Source: Lantana camara
Lineage: Eukaryota; Streptophyta; Magnoliopsida; Lamiales; Verbenaceae
Direction of reading: 5' to 3'
DNA length: 64,000 nucleotides
NCBI GenBank assembly: GCA_037501455.1
Contig: CM074862.1
Span: 77,216,501-77,280,500, forward strand
In this document: piece after piece, positions 22,940 to 34,523 of the stretch
How the letters are laid out: each line of letters starts with the position of its first letter
Position numbering within the stretch: the first letter of the stretch is position 1
The notes under the pieces: generated by a model
Databases searched by the model: none
The model's input: the letters and a program-made list of their open reading frames with translations, nothing else
What the model was told of the DNA's origin: nothing
Translations under genes and position numbers: made by a program

Positions 22940-23744
22940 TGTTGGGAATTGTGCCCTAGAAAGCTATTATGCTTTGGGACTTCCCCTATATCACATACAA
23001 TCTTTGAATAATATACGAATGATAGTAATCACAGGCGAACACTTCTTATGTGCCAATACGTGTTTTGTATGTTTCCATTACGTGCGCATGTCTAGAACTC
23101 CCCTAATCCGATGAGGTCGTTAAGAACTTTGTCATTATGGGAATGATACATGAAACAAGTTCTTAACTCCATAGGCGAGGATTAGAAACTTCTCCAAGTC
23201 AATGAGGCCGACAGACAGTGGGAGAGTCGACCTTGCCTCTGTTGAGACTTGCTTGTGTAGTTGTGTCCTTAAGAAGGATCATCCTATTTCATGGGGTGTA
23301 AAGTGCATAAGTTGATGCGTACAAAATACACAAGGGTGCTTATTGTAAGAACAAGTTCACTGAGAGTGCCCCGCGTGAGAAGATTCCTAAATGGGAAAGG
23401 AAGTTTCCTGAAACTTCCAGATTAGAAAATATCTCACATGTCAATGACGTGAGGAATTAATCCTTAGACTTGAGATTCCACATTGTCTCATATGAGCTAA
23501 CTCTGTAATCTTTGATATAGGCTCAAAAGGGTGTCGCCATATAGACACCTGAACCACGGCCTATGTTGGGATTACACAAGTGGCATATGAGAATTGTTGG
23601 AATCAATAAAGGACCTACACTTGCTGTAGGCAAGATGATCTCTTATTACACAAGTAATTCATGATTCCATATCCTAAAATCCTTGCGCAAGGTGGTTAGA
23701 TCAAGACATCAAGAAAATGGAGTTTTCTTGCACTACTAGAAAAA

Positions 23745-23965
23745 CAGTCTGTTATGACGCTTTAATATGACGCTTTTGAAAAGGCGTCATAACAGACCAC
23801 CTATTGTGATGCTTTTTGTAAATCCGTTAAATTAGATCTAATTTTTATTTATTATTATATTATTTATCAACTAAATTAATAATAATGAGACATTTTTCTT
23901 AAAAGCGTCACAATATAATAGATATATCATGACGCTTTAATATATAAGAGTCTCAATATAGTATA
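23745..23965. repeat. CACTA left subterminal repeats
   Basis: Several copies of a motif with GACGCTTT or its complement AAAGCGTC occur within 230 bp of the left end, some facing each other. In En/Spm-type elements such repeats bind the element's own protein. Confidence 0.75.
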
Positions 23966-24313
23966 TATTTTATGAAATATCATTCATCTTTAATTTTATT
24001 AGAGGAGGCTGGGCGGTAACTTTTGGCGGGCCAAAAAAATTGAGGGAAATATTTCTTGGATAAAAAAGAAATGGGGCAAGCATCCAGGAAGCACATTTGC
24101 AATTTATCAAAAGAAAATTAAGGCATCAGAGGTGAGAGACTGAAAATTGAACAAACTATTGTCGTGAATTCAAGAAGAGATTCCCAATCTGATAACCATC
24201 ACAAAATCATACGTTTTTGAATTCTTCCGCTGTCAGCCCCTAAAATTTACTGATACAGTGATACTCCGCTGTCACCTCCGCCATCAATCTTCTCCATTTC
24301 AAGCTTTAGACAG

Positions 24314-24384
24314 GTAAATCGAGTTCAAATTTTGGTAACTTCAACTCCATTTTCGCAATGCTTCAAAAAAAACTTCTTTTGTAG
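24314..24384 (+). other. 5' UTR intron of the captured MOZART1 gene
   Basis: GT at 24314 and TAG at 24382-24384 frame a short AT-rich intron just before the ATG at 24391. The captured gene therefore kept a leader intron. Confidence 0.6.
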
Positions 24385-24390
24385 AATATC

Positions 24391-24609
24391 ATGGATCCGG
24401 AGGTCGCTAGAATTGCTAGGGTTTCGCTGGACTTAGTCTTTCACATGTCAAACATTTTAGAAACAGGCCTAGATCGCCACACTGTTTCGGTTCTCATTGC
24501 GCTTTGTGAAATGGGTCTCAACCCAGAATCACTGGCCGCCGTCGTTAAGGAGCTCCGAAGAGAATCGCCACCATCTTCTTCCGTCAAAACTGCTGCACCG
24601 CCTCCTTAA
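24391..24609 (+). CDS. MZT1: MOZART1 / GIP (gamma-tubulin complex small subunit) captured in a CACTA element
   Basis: The 72-residue protein matches the plant MOZART1 (GIP1/GIP2) family, which helps recruit and activate gamma-tubulin complexes for microtubule nucleation at the nuclear envelope and spindle. It opens MDPEVARIARVSLDLVFH, then the family core MSNILETGLDRHTVSVLIALCE, GLNPESLAAVVKELRRE, and a short Ser/Pro-rich tail. Length is typical (about 70 aa). The ATG is the first in frame and follows a likely leader intron; the stop TAA is at 24607-24609. A likely 3' intron starts GTATAA at about 24614. No disabling change is visible, so it could be expressed, but the transposon setting makes pseudogene or silenced status quite possible. 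Whether the parent copy exists elsewhere is unknown. Confidence 0.88.
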   Translation: MDPEVARIARVSLDLVFHMSNILETGLDRHTVSVLIALCEMGLNPESLAAVVKELRRESPPSSSVKTAAPPP

Positions 24610-25204
24610 TCAGGTATAAATTGATTTTGTTGTATAGCAATTGACTCTGGAAGTTTTTGGAATTAGATCTTCGACAATATGTTTAGCTGAAAGGACCTTT
24701 TTCTAGTTTCAAATTTACAAGCTGCTCATTCAATAAATTCCACCCCTAGGCCTTAAGATTGCGCATTTTTTGGATTTTCATGACGGAAGAGGTTTGTACA
24801 GCCTGACAGGAGCTATTGAACCTGTAAATGGGTTTTTTTCCTTTTTATAAAAACATTGTTTTTTAAGGTTTGTACAGATCCTAATTTTCTGCCCTTTCGC
24901 CTTCGCCAAACGAAGTCAGTCTATTTCTTCCACTAGTCGTTCGCACAACAAAGACTTCAAGTTAGTTCCCATATCCATAGTTCCACTAATTAGTTGATAT
25001 GTGCCGGCTCAAATTAAATTTGCTGGGTTTTAGTCCTCTTTCAGTATGATTACTTGATAACTTTCTTTGGCAAACTTGAGAAAGGAAAAGACTTGTTGGT
25101 TTAGAATTTTCAATTCAGTTTGAACTTTTCGTGACCTTTTGGATTCTGGTAATTGTCTTTTTTTTCAATCAGAGTATGTTTGCTTTGCTGATTAATTTGC
25201 TGGT
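24610..25204 (+). other. Junction between captured MOZART1 and enolase segments
   Basis: About 600 bp of AT-rich sequence that may include the 3' flank of the MOZART1 copy, starting with a possible intron donor at about 24614, and 5' sequence of the enolase copy. No protein is recognised. Confidence 0.35.
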
Positions 25205-27799
25205 GCAATTAATCATGATTTACCGAGTGGACTGATATTGACAACTTCATGGTTCAACAACTTGATGGGACTCAGAACGAGTGGGGATGGTGCAAACAAA
25301 AGGTATATTAAAACATTAATACATTTAATTGTGAGAGTTACCCTTTCTTGGAGCATATTACACTAACCAGAATACAAATTTTTATTTCAAAGCTTGGTGC
25401 AAATGCCATTTTGGCTGTCTCTCTAGCGGTATGCAAAGCTGGAGCTGCTGTCCTGAATATCCCTTTGTTCAAGGTATAATGAAGTCTATTAGAATCAATA
25501 ATCCTTAATCAATTTTATGAAAAACAACTTTAGTAATATTATGGTGTTTTGACATTATGTCTTTTTCTGCTCTTAGCGCATTGCCAATCTAGTAGGTAAC
25601 AAGAAGTTGGTGCTCCCCATTCCTGCTTTCAATGTCATTAATGGTGGATCTCATGCAGGCATGTCTTTTGGCATAGGTGTGTTAACTATTTCCTTAACAT
25701 CTCAACTAACATGATAGTATGTTTTTGCAGGAGTTTATGATCCTTCCTGTTGGAGTTTCCTCTTTTAACGAGGCCATGAAGATGGGTGTGGAAGTTTACC
25801 ATCATTTGAAGGCATATATCTTCTTCAGTTCTTTATCCCGTTTATGACTATGCTCATCAATTTCAGGCTGTTAAGCTTTCTGATCTTCTTTGATTTCAGG
25901 CTGTTATTAAGAAGAAATATGGCCAGGATGCCACCAATGTTGGTGACGAGGGTGGGTTTGCTCCCAACGTTCAGGTTAATATATATTTGGGTTGCATTTA
26001 GATTTAGACTCTACATATTATGTTGTACAAGAATATTCAGTTATACTTGATTGCTTCTCCAGGAAAACAAAGAAGGGCTTGAGTTCAAATTGCCAATTTT
26101 GGTGCATAAAAGCTTGAGTTCTTGCATCTTCCTCTACACTTAAGGTATTTTAATCATTTGAATTTCTATTTTCATGTCTTGATCATGGAATAGCTGAAAG
26201 TTATGAGATTAGGATTATGTATGTTGGTTATCTTGATGAAATCATACAAATTTTGCTTTGTTGAACATGCTTCTTGCTTATTCTTTGATTCTATAGAAGT
26301 TTGTTTGAATTCTTGATCATGTGAGAGTGTGAACCCTAGGTATTCTATGAATTGAGCTATGAATAATTATCTAATAGTGGAAATTAGTTGAATAAAGCAT
26401 GCTTAAGTGATTTAGAAACAAAGATACATGTTTATGCCAATTCTCCAATTTCTCCTTATTGTGACTACTGCATAGAAAAGTGAATTGTAGGATGTTGAGT
26501 TTGAATTTTCTAAAACTGTTTTAACTGGATATTCTTGACATACTGGAGATGTTCTCTGCAAAAATTGGTGCCCATCCGATTTGATTTGATTCCCGAGAAA
26601 AATAGCAACTTCCCTTGTTGTCCCCTGTTTTTCAGAATTCGGTTTGTGGCTTGAGCAGAGGGACTAAACGATGGAATTTTTGAAAACTGTTTTATGGGCT
26701 TATTTCTGTGTATGTTATGAGTATTACCACCAGATTTCAGATCATTTAGACTTCGTTTGATAAGGGAACGATCATCTTTCACTGATAGTGCTGCAGAAAA
26801 TTTTCTGTTTTGCATCATATTCAAACAAAAACTGGTATTTATTCGGGAAGAACTAGGATTTGAGCCTTATATCATTGGAAAGATATGCTTATCTAGTTTT
26901 CTAGGAATTTTGCGGTTCGTTAAAATTCATTCCGAGGAAAAAGTTATGCTCATTTGACCGCAACGTGCGCATGTTGAAATTTTCTGCACTAGTACCTATA
27001 TATGTTTTCATGTTTTAGCTTTGAGCCGTGCGTCGTTTGTGGTTTGTTTTGTGATGGCTACTGCTGGGCATGTGTCTGTACCGCTTACTGGGGTGTACTC
27101 AAGTGGAGGTTCTTAACCAATACTTGAGGAATCTCCAGTGCGGGGGAGGCGTTGGCGTTGGGGCGCTACATGCGTGTTGCTTCTGCCTAGGTTGTTATTG
27201 GAATGGATGTTGCTGCCTCTGAATTTTATGGAACAGATAAGACTTACGACTTGAACTTCAAGGAAGAGGCAAGTTACTTCTGTGAAATCCCAAATAAGTT
27301 ATTACATCATCATATAATTTCTAATAGTGTTGTTGGAATTACAACCTTTGTTTGTTGCTTTATCAGAACAACAATGGTTCACAAAAAATCTCAGGTGACC
27401 AGCTCAAAGATCTGTACAAGTCCTTCGTGTCAGAGTACCCAATTGTATCAATCGAAGATCCATTTGACCAAGACGACTGGGAGTACAAAGCAAAAATGAC
27501 TGGAGAAATTGGTGCTCAAGTACAGACCGTGGGAGATGATTTACTTGTCACAAACCCGAAGGTGATTGATTATCATTTACTGATATGGAACAAGAGTGGA
27601 GGGTTCATAATTAGCACAATCAATGTTTTCCTTACTTTCCTTGTTATTCATGTATCCAGAGAGTTGAGAAGGCAATCAAGGAAAAGACTTGTACAAATCT
27701 TCTCCTCAAAGTTAATCAAATTGGAACTGTGACTGAGGGTATTGAAGCTGTAAGAATGTCCAAGCGTGCTGGTTGGGGTGTAATGGCCAGTCAGCGCAG
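25205..27799 (+). pseudogene. ENO2: Captured enolase (2-phosphoglycerate dehydratase) fragment with introns
   Basis: Enolase makes phosphoenolpyruvate in glycolysis. Recognisable exons: about 25205-25302 (end with [19 protein letters not shown]), 25393-25473 (LGANAILAVSLAVCK), 25577 to about 25676 (ending NGGSHAG), 25731-25811 ([12 protein letters not shown]), 25900-25974 (GDEGGFAPN), a short stub at 26063 (ENKEGLE), 27191-27268 ([12 protein letters not shown]), 27367-27561 ([21 protein letters not shown]) and 27660-27799 ([14 protein letters not shown] to MASQR). Metal ligands in [13 protein letters not shown] and VGDD and the Lys of LLLKVN are present. The first part of the protein and the C-terminal part are absent, about 15 residues are missing at the stub, and an LTR-like insert follows it. 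So this is a truncated pseudogene. Two introns have a GC donor. Confidence 0.92.
26090..27170 (+). mobile_element. LTR-like remnant inside the enolase copy
   Basis: The enolase exon stub stops abruptly near 26085, and enolase resumes at 27191. The interval ends with 'cgggggaggcgttggcg' then GGCGCTACA at 27170, close to the LTR ends of the other elements here. An internal stretch (26505-26640) is echoed at 28555-28690. I read it as a truncated LTR of the same superfamily. The left edge and a duplication were not found, so an unusual intron remains possible. Confidence 0.45.
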
Positions 27800-28884
27800 G
27801 TATGAATCTTGGACAATTATTAGTGAATTTATTCTAAATTCGATTATATTATACTTTTTGACGTCTTCATCTCTATTAATATTAATATGCAGTGGCTGAT
27901 CCAAATGAGTCATGAACAATACATCACCATTTTTTAACATTGGCTTTTTTAACTTTTCATTCGACACTTTATGTCTTGATTTATTGAACTATTTATGGTA
28001 GGTAAAAGTAGAATCACACAACCTTTTCTAATATATACTATTAAAAAAAGACAAAAATTCATTTATGATTTATGTCATTCAAAAAGGAAACTAGATAAAC
28101 AATTAATATTTGTGTCTAAGGTAATTGAAAAACTAAAACAAATAAGCCAAAACTAGCAGTGGCAATTTATTAGTCAATTTATTACTGAATAAACATAAGT
28201 TGGTTTAATTATGAAAATGATATTCCACTAATGTAGGAAATGGAGTTCTGGGACAAAATTGTTGTGTTTTTTTGAGACATATAAATTGATGAACAAATAT
28301 AGGCAGAATATTGTAGACTTATAAATTGATTATTCCTATATGATTAGGAGTGATGTATGCTTGTTTTAGCATGAGTTCTTAGCTTAAATATATAATAAGA
28401 GATGATTTTGTATTCTAATTTCTTAGGATGGAGTTGCATATTCAGAATAGGATTAGAAGCATGATAGTGATACAATTTCATTGAGTTTATAACCTTGAAT
28501 TTGCTTTAAAACAGGATTAGAAACTTCAGACGTACATTCCGCACTCATACGATCTCGGTTTTAAAAACTGTTTTAACTGGGTATTACTAGTATATTAAGG
28601 TTTAGGCCTATTAAATTTGATGCTAATCTGAGTCCATTTGATATCGGAGAAAAATTCAAAACATCACAGCAGTCCCTTGTTTACTGGTCTGGAATAATGG
28701 CTTCAGAAAAGTTGCTAAATGTATAAATTTCTCAAAACTTTTTACAGGAGTACTTATGAATTATTAATGCTTAGTTGGTGGTATTTCGATTGCATTCTTT
28801 TAAATCAGAAATTTTTTCTTGTGGTTGTTTGTCAAGACAGTTTTGCTATTAATTTTATTTATTGGTTTCTCTAAATTATGTAGG
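27800..28884 (+). other. AT-rich filler in CACTA element
   Basis: No gene is recognised. The segment 28555-28690 resembles 26505-26640 by eye, so part may derive from the same LTR-like sequence. Confidence 0.4.
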
Positions 28885-29230
28885 TTGGATCAAAAGTGTT
28901 ATTAATAAGTATGTTTGATCCATCTAAAACCGTGGCGATTGGTTGTCTTCAAAGTTTAGATCCATCAAAAAGAGTTGGGCAAGTATTGTTGGGAAATAAT
29001 TGGTTTGAGGTGGTCATCAATGTTGCAGTGGAAGTTGAAGAAGATTTAGTTCGATCCACACGACATTTCAAAAAAATTGGAGATGCAATTGGGGAGGTTG
29101 TTGCATGACCAAAAAATTTGGTAAGGATCATTTGTTAGCTCTACGAAACTTTATTTCATACCTATTTAATATTGACTACAATAATGTATTTTTTATATAG
29201 GTTGTTATGGCTCGCGATTGACACCATTTG
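28885..29230 (+). pseudogene. C-terminal exon of a CACTA-type protein (DUF8039-like)
   Basis: An acceptor (TATGTAG) precedes a frame reading VGSKVLLISMFDPSK, then TVAIGCLQSLDPSKRVG, NNWFEVVINVAVEVEEDLVR and KKIGDAIGEVVA. This matches a domain found at the end of plant CACTA-encoded proteins, as I recall it. Just after VVA the usual Trp codon is TGA, a premature stop. The frame then continues with PKNL to a GTAAGG donor near 29118, and a last short exon follows at about 29202-29220. The rest of the protein is absent. It is the only piece of element coding sequence I found. Confidence 0.7.
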
Positions 29231-29514
29231 TGAGGCTTGGTTTGCTTTAGATTAATTCTCAACTACGTACTATAAGTAGCCGTTATTGATACTTAACCTT
29301 TTGTCATTTTGGTTGTTGTGGCCAATATCATATATTAGGTCCAAACTATACCTAATATTATTTTGGAATGAAATTTCGTCAACATATTATTATTATGTTA
29401 TTTGATTTGGTTTTTTTAATTATATTGTTATTTACATTTGTTTGTTGAGACTAAAATACTAGAATAGAATTACAATTATTCGAAAAAATATAAGTTTTAA
29501 TGACATTTTATTTT

Positions 29515-30010
29515 GTCCTAATATCACTTAATGTAACGCTTTATTTCGTCAAAATATCACTTAATGTGACGCTTTATTCCATCCTAATATAAGATATTGT
29601 GACACTAAATTCTGTCATAGCAAATGTTTTGATGACATTTTATTGTGTCATAATACCATTTATTGTGACGCTATTTTTTGTCATAATAAAGTTTTAAACA
29701 GGTATATCATACTTTTTAATGACGCTTTATTGCGTCATATTAAAGTCTATTGTGACGCTTTTAAACGTCCCATTAACGGTTAGTTACGGTAGTTAAATAG
29801 TAAATGTGACGCTGAAAAGCGTCACAATATCATTACATGTGACGCTGAAAAGCGTCGCAACATCATGTCTGTAATGACACATTAAACCGTCATAATAGCA
29901 GCGTCACAATATCATATTGTGACGGTCACACAAGTGACACTTTTACATAGTGTCACAAAATCAAAAGCGTCACAAAAACCCATTTTTCGTGACGCTTTCC
30001 GGCGTCGCAA
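29515..30010. repeat. CACTA right subterminal repeats
   Basis: At least ten copies of GTGACGCTTT-like motifs and their complements (AAAGCGTCAC) occur in alternating orientation through the last 500 bp, matching those at the left end in sequence but denser. Confidence 0.85.
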
Positions 30011-31392
30011 AAACCCATTTTTCTAGTAGTGTTGGATTGAGATCAAATGGAATATGAACTGAACTTTGTTTTAAGAATAAGGTTAGTAGGGCTCTCCTTA
30101 TTCCCATGCCCTAGATCTTAATCGAGAGATAGGAAGGTAGGAGGATCGTATCCCACATGATGTCATTGACTGAAAGGTTCTTTCGAATATACATTCACAT
30201 TTCGGGTAGGGGTCACACACCTGTTGCTAGACTATGGTCGCGTGATCTGTGAGGTAATTAATTAATAAGTGTATTAATTAATTAGGTTCACTGCTAACTG
30301 AAATTGAACCTAGAGGGTCACACACAAATACCGGGTTCAAAGGGTATTCAGGAAAGATCAAATAGTTGATCGAAACGAGACCACAGTGTAAAGTACACGT
30401 GTGGAATGTCGAGAGTGTCGTTTGGACGCATGGCTTCAATTATGGAATTGAGCCATGTGTTAATTAATTTGAGAATTAATTATTGAGTCCAAATATAATT
30501 AATTAGAGAATTAATTATAAAACACAGTTATAATTAATTAGAGAATTAATCCCTAATATAATTAAAGTTTTAATTATAAGGTCTAAAGAAATTAATTGGA
30601 GAATTAATTTTAGCCCATTAGAATTAATTGGTGAATTAATTCTAAATCCCATTGTGGAATTAATTAATGAATTAATTCTAAGTATTTATTTATTTAGGTT
30701 ATTCTAATTTGATTAGAATAAATGAATAAATAAATATCTTCTATTATTGTTCTAGTGAATATTAATTCTAATATGATTAGAATAAATATTATTAGAATAA
30801 GATATTAATTATTATTAGAATAATTAATATTCCTATATTAGTTAGGAATTGTTTTCTAGAAGGAATAATATTTCTTATTTTGAATAAGAATCCTATTACT
30901 TGAAGGAAAAGAAAAGATAGAAGAAAAGTCAAAAGTTGGAATCTGATTCCAACTATGGTTGGGGAGTTCGAACCCTAGGCTATAAATAAGCCAAGGGGTT
31001 TTAATTTTTAGATCTTACGCATGACCGTGATCACGCCCAGACTTCAGTGAATTTCGGGGATAATTCTCTTGCTCTCCTTTAACTCGTTTCTTGTTTCTTT
31101 AATACACATGTTATAGTACTAGCATACTCACTGACATGATTTGAATCTAGGTTGGTGTGGATTAATACTCTAGAGGATTTCTACTTTGGAATCTCGAAGA
31201 AAGAATCAAGAAATGCGGATTTTCATGCCGCATGAAGAACGTTTGAGGGCAGCTCAATACGTTTCAAGAAAGCTTCAATTCGTGTGAGTTTCTTGAGTCC
31301 CAACGTTACGATATGAACATTGCAAGTCTTTTAGATCCCTTTTGAAAAAAAAATTTAAACTTCCGCTGAGTTTACTCTGTTGTTTTCCAACA

Positions 31393-32420
31393 CTCTGTCC
31401 TCCCCTCGGATCCGGTCTGAACTGGTCACATCCGGCCATTTGGTGATCCATAGCTCCGCAGATCAAACAAGCCCTAAGGCGACGACGGAAAGTCTCCCGA
31501 ATATGCCTTGGGCCTCCGCAGTGAGAGCACAGCTTCGATTGGTGCAGTGGTAAAGGAGCTTGTATAGGTGGTAATGTCGGCCCTACCACTCGGGGTTTTC
31601 TTCCCGAACCCTTTACAAATGGAGCTCTAATGGGTGGTGCAACCGGGTAAGCAGGACTCTTGGAACCGGACCCCAAACCTTGTCCCGAATGATAGGATCG
31701 ATTCTTGTACTCTTCTTCTTGGGCAAAGGTACGTTGAACCGTATCGGCAAAGGACTCGAAGTTGTGCCAAGCTTGTCCATGCCTTAAACTCTCCTTCAAT
31801 CCGGCTATAAATTTTCTCGGCTTCTTCTTCTCATCGTGGGTGACTTGAGGAGCATATTTTCCAAGTCGATTGAACTCCGCTAAATATTGAGCTACCGACC
31901 GGCCCCCTTGTTTGAGAACTATAAATTCTTATTCTTTCCTCTCGCGGACCACCTCGGGGACAAGGACAAAGGCCTCCCGGAATTCCCTCTTGAAGACATC
32001 CCATGTCAATCCTTCTCCGGTGACTTCAAGCTTCGCACGAGTACTCTCCCACCAATCATAAGCTTCCCCATCCAATTGAAAGATAGCAAATTAGGCTCGT
32101 TCAAGAGTGGTGAAAGGGCGAATATTGTAAATTCTTTCCAGTCGGGATATCCAACCCTCCTCTACGACATCATCCATAGTTCCCGCGAACCTTGGAGGAT
32201 TATAGTTAAGAAAAGTACCATGAGAGTCTCTGACCAGTGGGGGTGGTGGAGGTTGAACCGGTTGTTGTGGAGGTGGAACTTGAGTCCTCCTTTTCTCTAC
32301 ATAATTATAAACGGCCTCCATAAAACCTTCCATGTTCATTTGAGGCGGTTGTTGATGTTGATGATGTCTAGGACGTGATGGAGATCTTCTATCTTGATGA
32401 GCGGGTCGACCACAAGCCAT
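31393..32420 (-). pseudogene. gypsy gag (capsid and zinc knuckles) remnant
   Basis: On the minus strand, from 32420: a Pro/Gln-rich N-terminus (MACGRPAHQDRRSPSRP, HQHQQPP), then the capsid wording FLNYNPPRFAG, WISRLERIYNI, and downstream GEAYDWWE. Later comes FADTVQRTFAQEEEYKN, basic Pro-rich linkers and zinc-knuckle-like CSHCGGPRHIRETF and CLICGAMDHQMAGC. Stops and frameshifts break it near 32100 and 31880. The copia insertion at 31392 separates it from the protease that begins at 14929. This is gag of the gypsy element on the minus strand. Confidence 0.88.
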
Positions 32421-32607
32421 CTACAATTAAACATTGAAAAATACATGTCGGGATTAAGCAATATCCATGATATGCAATTATGGTGCACCAATTACTCATT
32501 TAAGAATGCTCATATAATAATGCAAGACCTTCAAGTTGACATGTAATTCCTAAGCCGTACGACTTAAACTGACAAGACTCGACTCAAGAGCCCGGTTTTG
32601 CAACCTA

Positions 32608-32620
32608 GGCTCTGATACCA
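32608..32620 (-). other. Primer-binding site of gypsy element
   Basis: On the minus strand TGGTATCAGAGCC lies eight bases inside the 5' LTR edge at 32629. It complements the 3' end of initiator methionine tRNA. Confidence 0.88.
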
Positions 32621-33035
32621 CTTAATGATGTAGCACCGGCATCGAAAGGTGCCACATCCCCCGCACCAATTGGCTAATCCATGAAATGAATTTCCATACA
32701 CGAATCAAACACATGGCGAGCGGGTGATAAGAAAAATAAACCAGACTAAGCGGGGCTAACCCTTGAACCATATTAAAAAAAACGATGCAATAGAAATAAA
32801 GCGAAAGTATATAAATAAATAGATGCTTTAGACACATAAAGATATACAAAATTTCCACCAGAGCCAACACGGCCATCAAGATGTATAATGATCTCCAAAA
32901 TAGATTAATACCTAACCATAGTATTCAGCTACAAGATGCAAAAGCTAAAGACATGCTAGGACCAAAATAAAGACTTCACGACGACCTTATTCCCCACCTA
33001 GCACAACTTGCAAAAGACTAAAACAGTGAGGGGTG

Positions 33036-33051
33036 TCAGGCCAAGGGCTGA
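33036..33051 (-). other. Inverted repeat near the LTR end, copy B
   Basis: TCAGGCC, two bases, GGGCTGA. One pair is mismatched relative to the 9299-9314 copy. Confidence 0.6.
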
Positions 33052-34523
33052 GTGAGGGGCATAAGTAATATATCACATGTGCATACAATCCATAATTCCA
33101 AGTAAAGTGTTAGAAAATCCCAAGCGGGTAACTTAAAAGGAGCATCACTCGGAATTATGGATATCATATTATTAATTGACAAAACAAATTTGATGTGGCC
33201 CGGCTAGAGGGCAATTCTCCAACCATACTCCCATAGTGTGTGAGTAAAACTTAATTAGGCGTTCATGTATAACATAATCATATCATAATCATAATCGTCA
33301 GAAATACATAGTTTCCATCCTTCTTCCTCCGGGGCGGTGGAAGGGTTTACAAGGCCCAAACCACCTCATGAATCAATATCGACACGGGGGATCATGACTC
33401 ATTTCCGTTCCTTCGATGGGTTAACCACCGGCTCAAGAGTATTTCACCTTCCACTACACGGTCGCGTAAGATACTCTCAAAGGGTACTATAAGCAATGGT
33501 TTATCTGACGACCCGATGTCGTACCGATTTCCATTCACATAATTCCCCGGGGCCCAATACATGTGCATGATTCTCGCCAAAACTGTAACGCCCCAGCTTT
33601 CGGCATTTCAGGTATGATCGACACGTGTGCGTTTGAGAGTTAGTTTTTAATTATTAATTGTTTATTTCTTTAATTGGTCATAGCATGACATAATTTTATA
33701 AAAAAATTATATTCTTGACATTTTATTGAAAATTCATGTCATATCATATTTATTGGATATATTGAACGTGATTGCAATGTGAATTATTTTCCCGAATGTG
33801 ATTTATTTCTTTTATGGCCTTAATTGCTCATTTTCATGAATATGGGATCTAATTGCATTGGACCACATTGATCATTTAATAATGAAATTGGACTTGATTG
33901 CTTAACTTAATAAATGGAAGGATTTACTAGCAAATTGGCCATCTCTTCTCCCTTCTTTAGCAGCTTTCACGTACCATTTGCATTCCATTCATACAAAACA
34001 TTTCATCCCTTGTTCTTGCTTCCTTCTTCAACCGAGACCAACCCTACCAAGTTAAGTGGGAGATTTCATCTTGCAAGCATCAATTTTTGTGGGATTTGTG
34101 ACATTTGGAGCATCATCAACGTCATATCTTCATCTTGTCTCTCATTTCTTTCATTTGAGGTATTTATGGAGGTTGAATGATTTTATTGAAAATATGTGAG
34201 ATATAGGGCTTTGTATTGGCTTGAGTGAATGGTGTATTTGTTGTTGGAAATATGTTTGTGAACTTTAAGCTTGAGTTTGATGCAATTATCTTGAGTTTTG
34301 TGGACTTGAAGCATGATTGAGTATATGGGTTTCAAATGATTGATTATGGATGATCTAACATGGGATTATGTGTTTTATGACTTGTTGTTGATCAATATGC
34401 ATGTTAGCATATTTATTGTATCATATGTATGCATTTGAACTTGGCTTGAATCCATTTTTGGTGGTTGATTGTTGTGTTGCCATTGCTGCTCTGTTCTGCT
34501 CTGCTTACAGCTGCTCTCGTACT

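Larger units (their letters stand above)
23731..30031 (+). mobile_element. CACTA (En/Spm) transposon carrying captured host genes, 6301 bp
   Basis: The ends are CACTACTAGAAAAA at 23731 and the complement TTTTTCTAGTAGTG at 30031, perfect 14-bp terminal inverted repeats. A 3-bp TTG duplication lies at 23728-23730 and 30032-30034, as in CACTA elements. Subterminal repeats with a GTGACGCTTT-like core crowd 23745-23965 and 29515-30010. Inside are an intact MOZART1/GIP coding region (24391-24609), a multi-exon enolase fragment (25205-27799), and one fragment of a CACTA-encoded protein (28885-29230). No transposase DDE or Tnp2 domain was seen, so it is non-autonomous. Captured genes keep their introns, so they were copied from DNA rather than from mRNA. 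Confidence 0.93.
14935..31392 (+). mobile_element. Degenerate Ty1/copia element inserted between gypsy gag and pol
   Basis: The element starts TGTTGGGAAT at 14935 and ends TTTTCCAACA at 31392. It is flanked by ctctg at 14930-14934 and again at 31393-31397, a perfect 5-bp target-site duplication. It has LTRs 14935-17060 and 22940-31392, the second carrying a CACTA element. A primer-binding site follows the first LTR and a polypurine-like tract (gggcaagtgggagat) precedes the second. The interior, about 5.9 kb, is badly decayed and partly deleted. It is a distant relative of the better preserved copy at 55390-64000. Confidence 0.93.
22940..31392 (+). repeat. 3' LTR of copia element 1, split by a CACTA element
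   Basis: 22940-23730 and 30032-31392 join into one LTR matching 14935-17060. The interruption at 23731-30031 duplicates TTG at its edges. The outer end TTTTCCAACA is followed by the ctctg duplication. Confidence 0.92.

Noticed and set aside
24610..25204. Possible further exons of MOZART1 or enolase
   Set aside because: No wording matches either family strongly enough to place an exon.
33914..34180. Plus-strand frame of 88 codons in the solo LTR
   Set aside because: No homology recognised, and the matching region of related LTRs is not open.
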